In this document: piece by piece, positions 11,191 through 23,504 of the stretch | Layout: every line of letters begins with the position of its first letter | Numbering within the stretch: position 1 is the first letter of the stretch | Origin: Tillandsia leiboldiana | Lineage: Eukaryota > Streptophyta > Magnoliopsida > Poales > Bromeliaceae | Length of the DNA stretch: 64,000 nt | Direction: 5' to 3' | Assembly: GCA_029204045.2 (NCBI GenBank) | Contig: CM055060.1 | Span: 54,459,459-54,523,458 of the forward strand | Translations under genes and position numbers: made by a program | Notes under the pieces: generated by a model | Told to the model about the DNA's origin: nothing | Databases searched by the model: none | The model's input: only the letters and a program-made list of their open reading frames with translations

Positions 11191-12281
11191 TGATAGATTC
11201 TGATCGATATGATAGATGATTCCCTGATGGGATCTCGGCATGTGGCCGACTACTCGGTCACTAGACCGTGAGGTTGATCAGTACGACTTGCCACGCATCG
11301 CTGTACTTCACGAACATTGCCGGGGTCGCTCCCCGTGGCTATTGTTCTTTACCGGTAAAGTGGTCTAGAGGAATGACCCGTGAGCCCCAGATAGCACCTA
11401 TGGGTGTGGGGTTATGTCAGTGGGATAGGTGCAGATAGTGGTATGAGCCTGAGGTCCCCGTGACCAATATTGGCATTGATTGGGTACTTGATTTTCTTGT
11501 GATTGAAGCATAGATTTTATATTTCCATGTGCTTGCATCCTACTCTATTATATTTGATTGATTCTGGTATTTTCCGTACCTGTATATGCACAGTAGGATG
11601 ATCATGATAAATTCTTTATTATCTCTTGTGGATTTCGTTTACAGGATTTTCAGATTGGTCAGTTATAGTTTGATTAGCATCATTTGTAGTACTCATTATG
11701 TACAGTCACTTGATTATGCTTCATGCCAGTTTGTTTCACATACCAGCTTGTATTTGATGCCTGCCTATACAGTTACTCAGCATTCTTATTTCAGTATCTG
11801 TTATTACATGATTATTCAGATTCAGCTTTACCCCTTGATCTATTACTATCCGCAGATTATTGTACCCAGTAGGTACGATTAGCTATTTCTCGGCTCGTCG
11901 TGCCCACTGGGATACACTCCGGTGTATCTCACACCTCCTGGGTGACTGTTTTTCAGGTCCGTTGGGTGGTGAGATATCGGGACACGTTGGTGAGACGATT
12001 GCGATAGTATCGACCCCTTTGTAGTCAGTATATCTCATTTTTCAGCATTTCAGTTTAATTATTATAAATTGACTAGTTTTGCATGCGTAGTTTAGACTAC
12101 TCTGATATGGACTGATTATGATTAGCCGTGCATGTATAGGAAAGGCTCTGTCCAGTTGGGCAGGGAATTTACTATACATGTGGCGGTCTGTTACGCCCGG
12201 TTTACGAACTCTGATTTATTTAACACAAAAAAAAAAAAAAATTTAGCCTGCTTTTCAAAACTCGGGGCGTGACAGATTAGA

Positions 12282-12293
12282 TGGTATCAGAGC
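12282..12293 (+). other. Primer binding site, initiator tRNA-Met
   Basis: TGGTATCAGAGC, seven bases after the LTR end, is the complement of the 3' end of plant initiator tRNA-Met and the standard primer site of many plant LTR retrotransposons. It fixes the plus orientation and the LTR boundary. Further copies lie at 23512-23523 and 28965-28976. Confidence 0.95.
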
Positions 12294-12559
12294 AATAGGA
12301 AGACGATACCTAGGTTTGGTTAGGAATGAACCCTAGGATGACTTGTGTTCACGAGAGAGCGCAGGGTATTGGCATAGTGGATTGGAGCTCAGGTGTGTTC
12401 ACACACAGTTGAGTCTCATTGTTGTGGTTATGAGTGGCGTTTGTACGCACTCTGGTCCTTGGGATCGTTGTTAGTGCAGGATTAGCCGCGGTCATGGTTT
12501 CGGCCGTGGGCTTGATGCTTCAGTGGAGCCAGAGCGCTCGGATCAGTTGCGGTGGTTAA

Positions 12560-12799
12560 ATGTTAAATCACCATTCTTGTCGTAATTGTCTAGTTGAGGG
12601 TACAGCAGCGGATGACTGCTATTATGGCACCAGCCCCACAGTTTGCCCAGAGATTGAACAAGTTATTGATCCTTCAGTGCTCCCGTGTCATGATTCAGTG
12701 GCCTATGGGCCCGATGGTAACCCTGTTTGGGATGGACTCGAATTGGCCCCACCTTTTGCCCAGATTTTGTGGACCGACGTAGATTCTCCGATGAGTTAG
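12560..12799 (+). pseudogene. Possible gag remnant in element A
   Basis: Short open frames of 79 aa (12560-12799) and 62 aa (12594-12782) overlap here. The second includes PAPQFAQRLNKLLILQ, which is reminiscent of the start of a gypsy gag protein, but no CCHC zinc knuckle or complete capsid region follows. The same frames recur at 23790-24029 and 29243-29482, unchanged by disabling mutations because the copies are nearly identical. Gag origin is inference from position; it may be non-coding. Confidence 0.3.
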
Positions 12800-13204
12800 T
12801 CAGGGTGGTATTTATGACCACGAGGTGGTAGTAACCCCCGATAAAGGTTAGGTCATTAGCATTAAGACTGTGTTGGGAGGTATGTGATATACCTTTTGAT
12901 GGGAGTTGTGTCCCCAACTTGTTGTTGGCGACAGATCTATGGTATTTCGCTTTTCTTTTGGTAAGCACGTTGGCTGCAGACAACGTACTGTCGAAAGAAC
13001 TGAGGAAATACTCTGCCCTGTAATGGGGAGTATCAGATTGGGTCTAAAGAGTAACCTGAGAGTTGCTGATATTTTGTGACTGATTGTCACTACTGCGAAC
13101 CTGTTAGAAGCTTAATAGTGGCTTAGTTGACCTTAAGCTTCGGGAATAAAACTTTTTTTAAGTTGTAAGTTTCAGGGACGAAACTTCTTTTAAGTTGTAA
13201 GTGA

Positions 13205-16200
13205 TGTAGAAACTCGAAATATTTTATTTTAATAAATAGAGTAAAAGCGAATTTTGAGCTGGTTTGAATTTAAAGGACCTGTGTTGACCTATTTGGTCAA
13301 GCGCCAGTGTGCAGGTTGCACTATTTACGAGGCAAAAAGGCTATTTTCCAATCCAGACATGATCTTAGAAATCCGAGTTGACCGTTACGATCGTCTCGTC
13401 GAACTGAGCGAGATTCATATTCAGCACTTTCCGATCTGACGGTCGGATCTTCCAGAAATTGGTGAAGAAGCGGGTGAAATAGCCGCGACCAAAGTAACAG
13501 TGCTCTGTGCACAGTATTACTTAAGTTAACCCTGTAGATGAACAGTAGCCCTTAAGTTTTGACTCCGTCGATTGCAACAAGCACTATTTTACTGTTCGGA
13601 GTCCGAACATAGCGATCCAAATAGTCGATTTGATCCGTTTCGACGATCTGAACACAATGGCGCTGATGGAATTTCTATTTGATGGCCCTAGAGTCTCGAA
13701 AAGCGTGATAACCTGTATAGTTAGACAGTAATTATGGACCGAAAATTTATCCGGGCGTTTTGTTGAAAAACAAAAATCGCTACCTGATAGGTTTCGTCGA
13801 TCCGGACGTCGTGGCGAAATCCATTTTTTGTTTCGACGACCGAAATGCTTCGAAAAGCGTGAAATACGGTCTAAAATGCGATATTTTACGCAATAACCCA
13901 ATAGTTTATGCTCCGAAAAGCGTGCCACTTACAGGTGAGGGACTAAGCTGTAAGAGGAGTATTTTTATTAAAGGACTTAAGTCCAAATAGCGAGAGTTGA
14001 GGGACCTGGGAGCAATTGTGCCATACACACTATATAGGTGTATACGCTCGGTTAGGGTTCTACTAAACCCTAAACTCGTAGCTGCTACCCCAGCCGCACC
14101 CCCCAACAACCTCCTCTCCCTCTGCCGCACCCATAGGAAGACGCGCACCGGCCGCCTCCACCCGTCGCCGGAGAAGAAGGATCAAGAAAGCCATCTTGAT
14201 CTCGGGTTTTGGGGAGGAGGGTGCTCGGGAAGGACCAAATCGACCAAGACCCTTCCCTGTGGAGTTTCCCGTGGAGCCGCAGCCGAGCTGAGGTGGACCC
14301 AGCCCCAGCGCCGCCGTGAGCCGCCGCGGAGGTCACCTTCCTATCCAAGTTTTCCGGCGAGGTGAGTTCTTGGAAAAGATTTATTTTAAAAGGACTTTGG
14401 ACCACAATAGTTGTTCCTGACGTTGAGAGGGCTCTCTCTGTGAAGTTGGAACCGTCGCCGTTGTCCCCGTCGCCGGCGAGAGCGTGGGTTGCCGGAATTA
14501 TCCCTTTTGGCCGACGTCGGGCGCCGCTTTCATCCGGCCGTTGGAAACAAGATCAAGACCGTTGATCTTTGTCCCCTCGTCGACTGCAAGCTTCCTCCAA
14601 TATTTGGGGTTGATCGGATAAAGATCCGCGCCGCCAGTCGAAGCCCTAGAAACGGGTCTTTAAACACTCCGGCCGAGCCTCGCCGTCCGGCGCCGCCGCT
14701 TGCTCCCGACCCCAGCCACCGCTGCAGGAAGCTTCCTGGCGCCGAGGTGATCCTTTTGATCAAGGTTGCGCCGGGTCTGGGGCCGCCGACCGGATTCCGC
14801 CATTAAAGAGTCCATTTTCCGGCGAACTCCTTTTCCGGCGATTCCAAGGCTTCGCGCGGTGAGCAACCAACGCAGGTATGTTCAGTATGTTAGTTTGGAG
14901 CTCCCCAAACCTTTGCATGTGAACTTGAACGTGGGGTTTAATATTTGTGTAGTTGCACCAATCCTCGGATCCGTGCTCACCTCCGGCCGCCGCCGCCTCT
15001 GGTCGCCGGCGGTGGGTCGGACCTGGCTCAAAGGTTTTTCTGGGAGGTCCCTTTAACTGGTGCTCAACTTTGTTCAGGGTTGGACTGGGTTGGATCCTCG
15101 GTTGGTACGAACCGAGCTTTGTTCAAAATTGAAGAGTTACTCCGGCGAACTCTCCGGCCGGTTTCCGACGCACCCGAGGTGAGCCCTCGACTCAGTAGGA
15201 TACCCAGAGCATGGTGCTCACTTAAAACTTAATTTTTGTTGAGTGTATTTTTAGTAGTAGCATAAGTATTAATGTATGCTTAAATGATTATGGGCCAACT
15301 TTGCCCTCGGACTTCGTATAAGTCCAACCAGTGAGCACGGGGTCCGTCTCGTCAAGCCAGACGCACTGAAACTTACGGCGCTAATTTTGGATTCCTGTTT
15401 TGGAAAACGGATCAAAATAGTGAATAAAATTATGATTTTATGTAAATTTAAAAGTTGTTGGGGATCAAGTTGCAATTATAACCTTGTGGCTGTCTTCTGA
15501 TAGTAATTATACACCGACTAGATGTCGTATATAAGTTCCGAAGGCTCCAGTTGAACGGAAATTGGATTAAGTTTCGTAAATCGGCAAAATCGTCGATTTA
15601 CGGATTTCGGCGCGAGTACGCGTTCCGGTTTAGATTTTGGATTATTGTTGATGCCTCAGAATACCTACGACACTGTCCTGGTTGGTCTAGTGTCTTGGTA
15701 TTATCGTCGGAAAACTCTGAAATCCAAATTGGGCTCTAAAAGAATTGCTAAGGGCATTTTGGTAAATTAATCACTTAAATTGTTAAGTTGACGACTCAGT
15801 CTACCTAAATATCTAAAATATGATGTTTAGGGATCAGTAAATGTAGTTGACAGTTTCAGATTGTTTAGTGTTAGTCGGGTTGGGTTTGAGCGAGTCAGTC
15901 ACTGATCACAGTTTCTGTTCAGGGCCTAGCAGTTCAGCACCAGCCTCCCAGTAGACCAGCGGGAGTTCGGGATCGGCCTACATTGAGGTGGGTTATCTTC
16001 GGTCCGGGCTTGATCTATTCGGCCCTCTGGTTGCTTTAGTCCAGTCGGACACCTGTTATTGACTAGCCTGTTGATTTTATCTACATGATCCTTCTGATTG
16101 ATATGGATTTCCTTAGACCTGTCATATACCCCTGATCTTACATCTACATGCTCTATGACTACTCCTGATAGATCTTGATCGACTGAGACGCACTATGATT

Positions 16201-17721
16201 TCATATACCTGTTTATTAGCTTATTGATTTGATCTATATGACCCATGATGACTTCATCTATATATCACATGATCTTCCCGATAGACATTGATTCCTCTGG
16301 ATTGTCATATACACCTGTGCTTGACATATCTGTTACGATTAGTCCCGATGACTGGATCTATTTGCTAGATGATCATTTCTGATAGACCTTGATCTACATG
16401 AGACACATCATATACATATATCTGTTCATCAGCTTTTTCAGTACATAGATCTGCATGATTAGATGATACTTGTTGATTCCTGTTAGCCGATATATTGTTG
16501 ATATCTCGATATGCATGATGATTGATCCTGATTGATAGATACTACTCGACGTTCCGATATGCATGATTGATAGATACTTACTCGACGTTCCGATATGCAT
16601 GATTGATAGATACTACTTGATGTTCCGATATGCATGATGATTCTGATCGATATGATAGATGTATTCCCTGATGGGATCTCGGCATGTGGCCGACTACTCG
16701 GTCACTAGACCGTGAGTTGATCAGTACGACTTGCCACGCATCGCTGTACTTCACGAACATTGCCGGGGTCGCTCCCCGTGGCTATTGTTCTTTACCGGTA
16801 AAGTGGTCCTAGAGGAATGACCCGTGAGCCCCAGATAGCACCTATGGGTGTGGGGTTATGTCAGTGGGATAGGTGCAGATAGTGGTATGAGCCTGAGGTC
16901 CCCGTGACCAATATTGGCATTGATTGGGTACTTGATTTTCCTTGTGATTGAAGCATAGATTTTATATTTCCATGTGCTTGCATCCTACTCTATTATATTT
17001 GATTGATTCTGGTATTTTCCGTACCTGTATATGCACAGTAGGATGATCATGATAAATTCTTTATTATCTCTTGTGGATTTCGTTTACCGGATTTTCAGAT
17101 TGGTCAGTTATAGTTTGATTAGCATCATTTGTAGTACTCATTATGTACAGTCACTTGATTATGCTTCATGCACAGTTTGTTTTCACATACCAGCTTGTAT
17201 TTGATGCCTGCCTATACAGTTACTCCAGCATTCTTATTTCAGTATCTGTTATTACATGATTATTCAGATTCAGCTTTACCCCTTGATCTATTACTATCCG
17301 CAGATTATTGTACCCAGTAGGTACGATTAGCTATTTCTCGGCTCGTCGTGCCCACTGGGATACACTCCGGTGTATCTCACACCTCCTGGGTGACTGTTTT
17401 TCAGGTCCGTTGGGTGGTGAGATATCGGGACACGTTGGTGAGACGATTGCGATAGTATCGACCCCTTTGTAGTCAGTATATCTCATTTTTCAGCATTTCA
17501 GTTTAATTATTATAAATTGACTAGTTTTGCATGCGTAGTTTAGACTACTCTGATATGGACTGATTATGATTAGCCGTGCATGTATAGGAAAGGCTCTGTC
17601 CAGTTGGGCAGGGAATTTACTATACATGTGGCGGTCTGTTACGCCCGGTTTACGAACTCTGATTTATTTAACACAAAAAAAAAAAAAAATTAGCCTGCTT
17701 TTCAAAACTCGGGGCGTGACA
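13205..17721 (+). repeat. 3' LTR of element A (4517 bp)
   Basis: It has the same TGTAGAAACTCG...GGGGCGTGACA boundaries as the 5' LTR. It carries many more single-base indels than any other LTR here, for example AAGTTTTGACTCC for AAGTTTTTGACTCC near 13556, CCAACCAGTG for CCAAACCAGTG near 15327, CGTGAGTTG for CGTGAGGTTG near 16713, and CATGCACAGTTTG for CATGCCAGTTTG near 17170. They become commoner to the right, toward the assembly gap, which suggests weak consensus sequence rather than age. Confidence 0.9.
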
Positions 17722-17966
17722 AATTCCGTACTTTATACTTATCCCTGGTATAACTAAAATAGCCTTATCCTTTATCACATAATAAAGCTTGAGGGTAAAA
17801 AGGTCATTAACCCAACTAACCTCTTTATTCCTCTTATTCTTCGTTATCATACCAAACACAAAATCTTTTATTCTGAAACCATCCCAAATATTTTTTTACA
17901 CTAATTCCGTACTTATACTTATCCCTGGTATAACTAAAATAGCCTTATCCGTTACCAAACGCACCC
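17722..17966 (-). mobile_element. Tourist/Harbinger-like MITE copies right of element A
   Basis: After AATTC the sequence continues as the interrupted MITE: a partial copy, then a block with CATAATAAAGCTTGAGGG through to GTTACCAAACGCACCC, which ends at 17966. Read on the minus strand the terminus is GGGTGCGTTTGGTAAC. It is the same locus as 34410-34660 with single-base deletions in runs (CATTAACCC for CATTTAACCC, ATTCTGAAAC for ATTCCTGAAAC). Confidence 0.65.
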
Positions 17967-18005
17967 TAGAAGTTCACTATCATTCTAGCACCAATGTCTT
18001 GGTGC

Positions 18006-18240
18006 CATAGAGTACGGCTACTATATTTGTACAAGCACTTTTAGTGCTTGTAAAATTTTACTGTTAATCTATTTCTTTTATTAATTTCATCTCTAAATCA
18101 TTTCCAAAGACTAAAACTTACGAATACCAATAACTTATACTTTTAAATATAAAAGCTCAATTATATACATATATATATAATATATATATATATATAATAT
18201 ATATATATATATCTATAATATATATATATATAATATATAC
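18006..18240. mobile_element. (TA)n-associated palindromic MITE, copy left of the gap
   Basis: The segment beginning GAGTACGGCTACTATATTTG and ending AGCTCAATTATATA is followed by an irregular TA microsatellite at about 18166-18238. It equals 34704-34864 plus its (TA)n tract, but the microsatellite here is interrupted (TATAATATAT steps) where the other copy is pure. It belongs to the family also seen at 47269, 47781 and 48349. Confidence 0.6.
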
Positions 18241-18807
18241 TTTTTTAAACTTGAAAATCGATTTTTTTAACTTTTTAAACTTTGAGAACAATCTTCCCTG
18301 ATTTTAGAAAGAAATGCGATGGATCAATGTTTTAATAATTTTAAATATAACACACCGAATAGATGCTCGGATTTATATAAATGGATAAATGAATACAGCA
18401 GTTCTGAGAGTTTAATTTTAGATCAGGAAAATAGTATACATGCAGGAAATTACACTAAAAGGACAACCAACAAGCTTGATAAGAACCAGAATATAAATAC
18501 AGCAATGCACGAATTATTTGTGCATCTCTTCACAAATGAAATATTAAGAACTCTCAGAAGACAAAATACATGAGCTGTTTCTTGAGGAAAACATCAAAGA
18601 AATTGTTTGAAAAGAGAAGCAACTCCTGCAATGGGTCAATTCCATCACTCCGCATAACAAATTAGAATTCTCCTTCTTCACATGAATACAAACAATGCAC
18701 GATATCATTCCAATAGCTAAAATGAAAACGTTCAAACTGCGGATTATAAAAATCTCGACATTTTTCGCCCAGTAAATGAGAAAGTTGGGGCGAATGAATG
18801 CTAGAAC

Positions 18808-20593
18808 TTAGCCAGAAGTTCTATCGCCACAAAGCCGCTTTTAAGAACACCAGTTTCTTTGAGATGGCTTATGTCCCCCCATTTCTGATGATCCAAGGAT
18901 CCCCGGGATCAGAGATATGGAAAACGTTCACCGACGTGTTGTGAATCGTGCCCCCATGTGGTGCGCTGGATTAGCCGCCTGTAGAGTTCTCTCAGGACCC
19001 CACCATGAGTAACAACAATCACTCTTTCTCCTGTTAATGGCATCAGTAGGTAAAGGGTAGCTAACAAATTGTTTCAGACGCATGCATAGATGATGAGTTA
19101 AGAATAAATGTCAACCTTCTTAGATGACTATATGAAAACTTTCCGAGAAATTAACTAGGGCTAGCATCCCTACATTTTTTTCTCTTTTTTATAAATTTGA
19201 TTCTAATTTTCTGAATTCTTGACAATTGTAACAAGCCTAGATAAGAAAGTATAAATCCTAGCATTCTCAACATGAAGGCCATACTTACCATCTTAGCCTT
19301 TCCCTCACACTAGGGATTTTGACACAACTCCAAGATTATAATTTGCCAACCTAAAAGGAAAACAAGACTCCATGACCAAAGCTAAAAATCAAGTAAGAAA
19401 GGGGCTTGCCATGATATGACTAATGATAAGGTCATGTAAGGACCTACCCTGGTTAATGGTAGGTCCTTCCAATGAAACAAAACTAAGCCACGAGATGGTT
19501 CGATGTACCCTATTTTATATCCGATCCAAACAAATCTTTCAAAGGAGTACATTAGAGAAAACAATAAATATTCAAGAAATACCACATTTAGTATACCTTT
19601 GTGTTGTCCGGCTATTTTTGCAAGGAAGAGACACACCGCTGAGATAGCTTATCAAGACTTTCTCCACCACCCTGAGCAAGGAAGAAAGAATCAGCAATCA
19701 ATAGTAGCGCCTTAGTTAGATTTGTTTCTACATAATATTATCGGCATTAGTCAAATTGTACAAATTGAAAAAAGATTTGTTCTTCAATAATAAACCAGCA
19801 TCTAGTACTCAGAAAGCATGCGGCAAAAACTACAGCTATACTAAAGGTTCAGGTATATTCTAGACAAGTAAATCACCAAGTTTGGTACGGCAATAACATT
19901 GATAAGCAGCACATGTATAGCCCAGAAAACATCCATAGTTTTGCCCCTTTCTTTTGGCATAATAATATATATAACATCAATTTCTCCTCTCATAATTAAA
20001 GTACCAGTTTAAGAATTAACTTGTAGCATCATATGGTAATACGGATGAAAAAAAATGAGAGAAGTACAGGTATTTCTTGGTCCCTTCTAGATGAAAAGAA
20101 AATATTGTGGGCTGCAGGCTTTTGCTTGCGGCGCTATGTAACGTCAGCCCCTGAAGATCTCCGAGATGTCTCTCTCTCAGTGCTGGATCCAACACCACCT
20201 GAGAGGCAAATAAGAAAACAAATTTTGACTTGTAAAATACACAACCGGAAGAAAGAGATGCGGCCAGCAACAAAGTCGATGTGTACTCAACAAACCAAAA
20301 TCAAAAGCGATAGCATCGAGAGGAAGAACTCTTCTAGCCACCTTTGCAGATAGCAATAGCTTGCTATAATTCGCAGTTCGCAGTCCAGCGCTCGTTGCAG
20401 ATCAGAGGCATAAATGGCAGCAAATTTAGGTTCTTTCGACAGCTTAACGCCCACCTTCCAGAATTTCACAGAGAAATACGAATAATTAGAAAAGACGGAA
20501 AAGAAAACTTCCTCGCACTACACATAAAGGCTCATACCTTACCGCATTTGCTTGCTGCCTCCCTTTCTCATTTAATTCTGCATCCAGCTGTCC
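18808..20593 (-). pseudogene. Phosphoglycerate mutase-like gene, error-rich copy (exons 2-6 only)
   Basis: This repeats the gene at 35512-38046. Exon equivalents on the minus strand are 20593-20543, 20454-20342, 20198-20068, 19671-19597 and 19030-18808. Exon 1 is missing because the sequence stops at the 100-N gap. Frames are broken by single-base losses: exon 6 has CTGGATTAGCCGCC where the intact copy has CTGGGATTAGCCCGCC, and exon 3 has a disturbed CGCAGTTCGCAGTCC stretch. Either it is a real decaying duplicate or, more likely, an unpolished contig end or alternative haplotype of the intact gene. The introns and 3' flank also match, which favours the second explanation. Confidence 0.8.
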
Positions 20594-21013
20594 CTGCAGT
20601 TCATGTATAAACAACTATCAACTCTTGAGACTCTTGAAGATGCTAATACAAATGGTATTTTTGCCTACTGCGTTAATCGCGCCTATTTTAACCATGGAAT
20701 CGGAATGGAATTCACGGATTCACCGATTCCGATAGTTATAGTTTTTTACAGGAATCAGAAATCTCATTCCACTCTGGAATGGAAATGAGCCCAATCTGAC
20801 TCTAAATTCGCTCACAAACACAACTTTTGATGATCCGTCATTCCATTTTTCATTTCAATACAATCCAATTCCATTTCGCATTCCTATTCCATCACAAACC
20901 AAGCATGCTCTAAATTCAGTGATTCCTATAGCCATTCCGCATGTATCACATACACAACCACATCTAAGCATGTAATTTACTGACGAAACATTTGGATGTT
21001 CCAAACTAGGTCC
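20594..21013. other. Upstream part of the error-rich gene copy, up to the gap
   Basis: This is intron 1 of the phosphoglycerate mutase-like gene in the duplicated copy; it matches 37315-37743 and stops at CCAAACTAGGTCC. The intact copy continues 190 bp further to the end of exon 1 at 37933. Nothing else is visible. Confidence 0.75.
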
Positions 21014-21113
21014 NNNNNNNNNNNNNNNNNNNNNNNNNNNNNNNNNNNNNNNNNNNNNNNNNNNNNNNNNNNNNNNNNNNNNNNNNNNNNNNNNNNNNNN
21101 NNNNNNNNNNNNN
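21014..21113. other. Assembly gap of exactly 100 N
   Basis: All 100 bases are N, the usual placeholder for a gap of unknown size. Sequence to the left ends inside intron 1 of the phosphoglycerate mutase-like gene; sequence to the right begins inside an LTR at the position equivalent to 9884 of the first LTR. Confidence 0.99.
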
Positions 21114-23504
21114 GAGCACGGGGTCCGTCTCGTCAAGCCAGACGCACTGAAACTTACGGCGCTAATTTGGATTCCTGGTTTTGGAAAACGGATCAAAATA
21201 GTGAATAAAATTATGATTTTATGTAATTTAAAAGTTGTTGGGGATCAAGTTGCAATTATAACCTTGTGGCTGTCTTCTGATAGTAATTATACACCGACTA
21301 GATGTCGTATATAAGTTCCGAAGGCTCCAGTTGAACGGAAATTGGATTAAGTTTCGTAAATCGGCAAAATCGTCGATTTTACGGATTTCGGCGCGAGTAC
21401 GCGTTCCGGTTTAGATTTTGGATTATTGTTGATGCCTCAGAATACCTACGACACTGTCCTGGTTGGTCTAGTGTCTTGGTATTATCGTCGGAAAACTCTG
21501 AAATCCAAATTGGGCTCTAAAAGAATTGCTAAGGGCATTTTGGTAAATTAATCACTTAAATTGTTAAGTTGACGACTCAGTCTACCTAAATATCTAAAAT
21601 ATGATGTTTAGGGATCAGTAAATGTAGTTGACAGTTTCAGATTGTTTTAGTGTTAGTCGGGTTGGGTTTGAGCGAGTCAGTCACTGATCACAGTTTCTGT
21701 TCAGGGCCTAGCAGTTCAGCACCAGCCTCCCAGTAGACCAGCGGGAGTTCGGGATCGGCCTACATTGAGGTGGGTTATCTTCGGTCCGGGCTTGATCTAT
21801 TCGGCCCTCTGGTTGCTTTAGTCCAGTCGGACACCTGTTATTGACTAGCCTGTTGATTTTATCTACATGATCCTTCTGATTGATATGGATTTCCTTAGAC
21901 CTGTCATATACCCCTGATGCTTACATCTACATGCTCTATGACTACTCCTGATAGATCTTGATCGACTGAGACGCACTATGATTTCATATACCTGTTTATT
22001 AGCTTATTGATTTGATCTATATGACCCATGATGACTTCATCTATATATCACATGATCTTCCCGATAGACATTGATTCCTCTGGATTGTCATATACACCTG
22101 TGCTTGACATTATCTGTTACGATTAGTCCCCGATGACTGGATCTATTTGCTAGATGATCATTTCTGATAGACCTTGATCTACATGAGACACATCATATAC
22201 ATATATCTGTTCATCAGCTTTTTCAGTACATAGATCTGCATGATTAGATGATACTTGTTGATTCCTGTTAGCCGATATATTGTTGATATCTCGATATGCA
22301 TGATTGATTGATCCTGATTGATAGATACTACTCGACGTTCCGATATGCATGATTGATAGATACTACTCGACGTTCCGATATGCATGATTGATAGATACTA
22401 CTTGATGTTCCGATATGCATGATAGATTCTGATCGATATGATAGATGATTCCCTGATGGGATCTCGGCATGTGGCCGACTACTCGGTCACTAGACCGTGA
22501 GGTTGATCAGTACGACTTGCCACGCATCGCTGTACTTCACGAACATTGCCGGGGTCGCTCCCCGTGGCTATTGTTCTTTACCGGTAAAGTGGTCTAGAGG
22601 AATGACCCGTGAGCCCCAGATAGCACCTATGGGTGTGGGGTTATGTCAGTGGGATAGGTGCAGATAGTGGTATGAGCCTGAGGTCCCCGTGACCAATATT
22701 GGCATTGATTGGGTACTTGATTTTCTTGTGATTGAAGCATAGATTTTATATTTCCATGTGCTTGCATCCTACTCTATTATATTTGATTGATTCTGGTATT
22801 TTCCGTACCTGTATATGCACAGTAGGATGATCATGATAAATTCTTTTATTATCTCTTGTGGATTTCGTTTACAGGATTTTCAGATTGGTCAGTTATAGTT
22901 TGATTAGCATCATTTGTAGTACTCATTATGTACAGTCACTTGATTATGCTTCATGCCAGTTTGTTTCACATACCAGCTTGTATTTGATGCCTGCCTATAC
23001 AGTTACTCAGCATTCTTATTTCAGTATCTGTTATTACATGATTATTCAGATTCAGCTTTACCCCTTGATCTATTACTATCCGCAGATTATTGTACCCAGT
23101 AGGTACGATTAGCTATTTCTCGGCTCGTCGTGCCCACTGGGATACACTCCGGTGTATCTCACACCTCCTGGGTGACTGTTTTTCAGGTCCGTTGGGTGGT
23201 GAGATATCGGGACACGTTGGTGAGACGATTGCGATAGTATCGACCCCTTTGTAGTCAGTATATCTCATTTTTCAGCATTTCAGTTTAATTATTATAAATT
23301 GACTAGTTTTGCATGCGTAGTTTAGACTACTCTGATATGGACTGATTATGATTAGCCGTGCATGTATAGGAAAGGCTCTGTCCAGTTGGGCAGGGAATTT
23401 ACTATACATGTGGCGGTCTGTTACGCCCGGTTTACGAACTCTGATTTATTTAACACAAAAAAAAAAAAAAATTTAGCCTGCTTTTCAAAACTCGGGGCGT
23501 GACA
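21114..23504 (+). repeat. LTR of array B, 3' half (cut by gap)
   Basis: It begins at GAGCACGGGGTCCGTC, equivalent to 9884 in the first LTR, and ends GGGGCGTGACA. A primer binding site follows at 23512-23523. The 35-bp tandem repeats are at about 22320-22420. The 5' half is missing in the gap. Confidence 0.92.

Larger units (their letters stand above)
7755..12274 (+). repeat. 5' LTR of element A (4520 bp)
   Basis: It starts TGTAGAAACTCG and ends CGGGGCGTGACA. An AT-rich U3-like part is followed by a TATA-like box at 8581-8589, a GC-rich island at about 8590-9770, an AT-richer part with 35-bp tandem repeats at 11086-11190, and an A-run near 12225-12240. It lacks long ORFs; the 60-122-aa reading frames recur in every LTR copy on both strands and are not genes. 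It has A at about 8028 (GGTGAAGAAACGGG) where the other complete LTRs have G. Confidence 0.93.
12275..13204 (+). mobile_element. Internal region of element A (930 bp, no pol)
   Basis: It begins with the primer binding site and ends immediately before the 3' LTR in a region containing CAGGGACGAAACTTCTTTT, like the 3' end of Tekay/Del-type gypsy elements. A clean polypurine tract is not seen directly before the LTR; the last bases are AAGTTGTAAGTGA. TTTTTTTAAGTTGTAAGT and TCTTTTAAGTTGTAAGT are a near-tandem pair. The interior lacks protease, RT, RNase H and integrase motifs. This is the organisation of a non-autonomous (LARD/TR-GAG-like) derivative. Confidence 0.85.
7755..17721 (+). mobile_element. 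Complete non-autonomous LTR retrotransposon with ~4.5-kb LTRs (element A)
   Basis: The element is bounded by TG...CA and flanked by AATTC at 7750-7754 and 17722-17726, a 5-bp target duplication. Its order is LTR (7755-12274), internal region (12275-13204) and LTR (13205-17721). A primer binding site complementary to initiator tRNA-Met follows the 5' LTR. The internal region is only 930 bp and has no protease, reverse transcriptase, RNase H or integrase, so it must be mobilised in trans. The LTRs differ at few positions, so insertion was recent or the copies have been homogenised. LTR features resemble plant Ty3/gypsy (Tekay/Del-like) elements, but assignment without a polymerase is inference. 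Confidence 0.93.

Noticed and set aside
18808..20593. Calling the first phosphoglycerate mutase-like copy a second functional gene
   Set aside because: It lacks exon 1, has frameshifts in several exons and stops at an assembly gap; introns and flanks are the same as in the intact copy.
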